Shown here piece after piece: positions 63,810 through 64,000 of a stretch of DNA of 64,000 nucleotides (the stretch's first letter is position 1; each line of letters begins with the position of its first letter). The stretch is from an uncultured Sterolibacterium sp. (GTDB lineage Bacteria > Pseudomonadota > Gammaproteobacteria > Burkholderiales > Rhodocyclaceae), in contig CAIVDC010000073.1 of the NCBI GenBank assembly GCA_903904605.1, positions 1-64,000 on the forward strand, given 5' to 3'. The position numbers and the translations under genes were made by a program. The notes beneath the pieces were generated by a model. It was given only the letters and a program-made list of their open reading frames with translations. It was not told where the DNA came from and made no database searches.

Positions 63810-64000
63810 CTAGTCTGAAGATTTCTGTATGGCTTTGTGGATCTGTTCTATGGCGTGCCCGATGTCGTCCTCGGAGAGGTCGGACGGCACGCTCTCTGCG
63901 CCGACTTCGCCCATCCTGGCGGTGAAAGTATCTGGCGGCATGGTTTTGGTCGAGACATTGCTTGGGCTGTCCTCCGCATAGTTTCTGTCCCATTGCATGG
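63810..64000 (-). CDS. 3' end of an unidentified gene, probably a protein phosphatase (partial)
   Basis: The frame is open from the window edge to a TAG at 63812-63810 (62 or more residues). The C-terminal text ends EDDIGHAIEQIHKAIQKSSD. No domain signature is visible, but in many betaproteobacteria the gene upstream of rph encodes a PP2C-type phosphatase with a long tail; this assignment is by gene order only. Confidence 0.4.
   Translation of the reverse strand, partial: MQWDRNYAEDSPSNVSTKTMPPDTFTARMGEVGAESVPSDLSEDDIGHAIEQIHKAIQKSSD

Overview
The window is a GC-rich stretch of a Gram-negative chromosome, most likely a betaproteobacterium of the Rhodocyclales type. This is inferred from the hemW-rdgB-rph block, the lnt-thiS-thiG-trmB block and the overall style of the genes; no rRNA marker is present. 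I saw no tRNA, rRNA, insertion sequence, prophage or CRISPR array.

Region 1 (1-4357, plus strand): the end of an ExbD-type gene, a TPR protein, and two exported alpha/beta-fold hydrolases, one of them a CocE/NonD-type serine hydrolase. Region 2 (4361-11778, minus strand): a six-gene operon with two 2-hydroxyacyl-CoA dehydratase-family subunits, a CapA-like phosphatase-fold protein, two type III CoA-transferases and an MFS transporter. This looks like uptake, CoA activation and reductive dehydration of an unknown acid, but one dehydratase subunit lacks the family's iron-sulfur cysteines and no activator ATPase is nearby. Region 3 (12235-17017, minus strand): FeoA and FeoB, followed by a B12-type radical SAM protein and an FMN-dependent 2-hydroxyacid dehydrogenase.

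Region 4 (17182-29096) is catabolic. A small DUF3563-like gene and a GcvA-like LysR gene diverge around a perfect 13-bp palindrome. Then a TRAP transporter plus an SDR (minus strand) diverges from a plus-strand operon: amidohydrolase, D-2-hydroxyacid dehydrogenase, M24-fold protein, EntE-like aryl-acid AMP ligase, second amidohydrolase and enoyl-CoA hydratase. The most economical reading is import and CoA-dependent breakdown of an aromatic or hydroxy acid.

Region 5 (29101-32332, minus strand) is housekeeping: lnt, thiS, thiG, trmB in overlapping order.

Region 6 (32545-60529) is a large exopolysaccharide locus of Wzx/Wzy type. It has an ExeA-like ATPase with a SPOR-like tail, methyltransferases, a GH16 hydrolase, glycosyltransferases, a polyprenyl-phosphate sugar transferase, a WecB/TagA enzyme, a flippase, a polymerase/ligase, a CpsD-like P-loop protein with a degenerate Walker A, a chain-length protein and a Wza-type lipoprotein. 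On the far side of a 1.2-kb gene-poor gap lie AsnB, a polysaccharide deacetylase, an OmpA-family protein, a second AsnB-like protein without the glutaminase cysteine, an acyltransferase, a methyltransferase and an ATP-grasp protein. Its gene content resembles exosortase/PEP-CTERM-associated EPS loci, but no exosortase is in the window. The methyltransferase, acyltransferase and ATP-grasp genes are visibly richer in A+T than the core.

Region 7 (60625-64000): a TetR regulator converging on the minus-strand housekeeping block rph-rdgB-hemW, with the 3' end of one more gene at the window edge.
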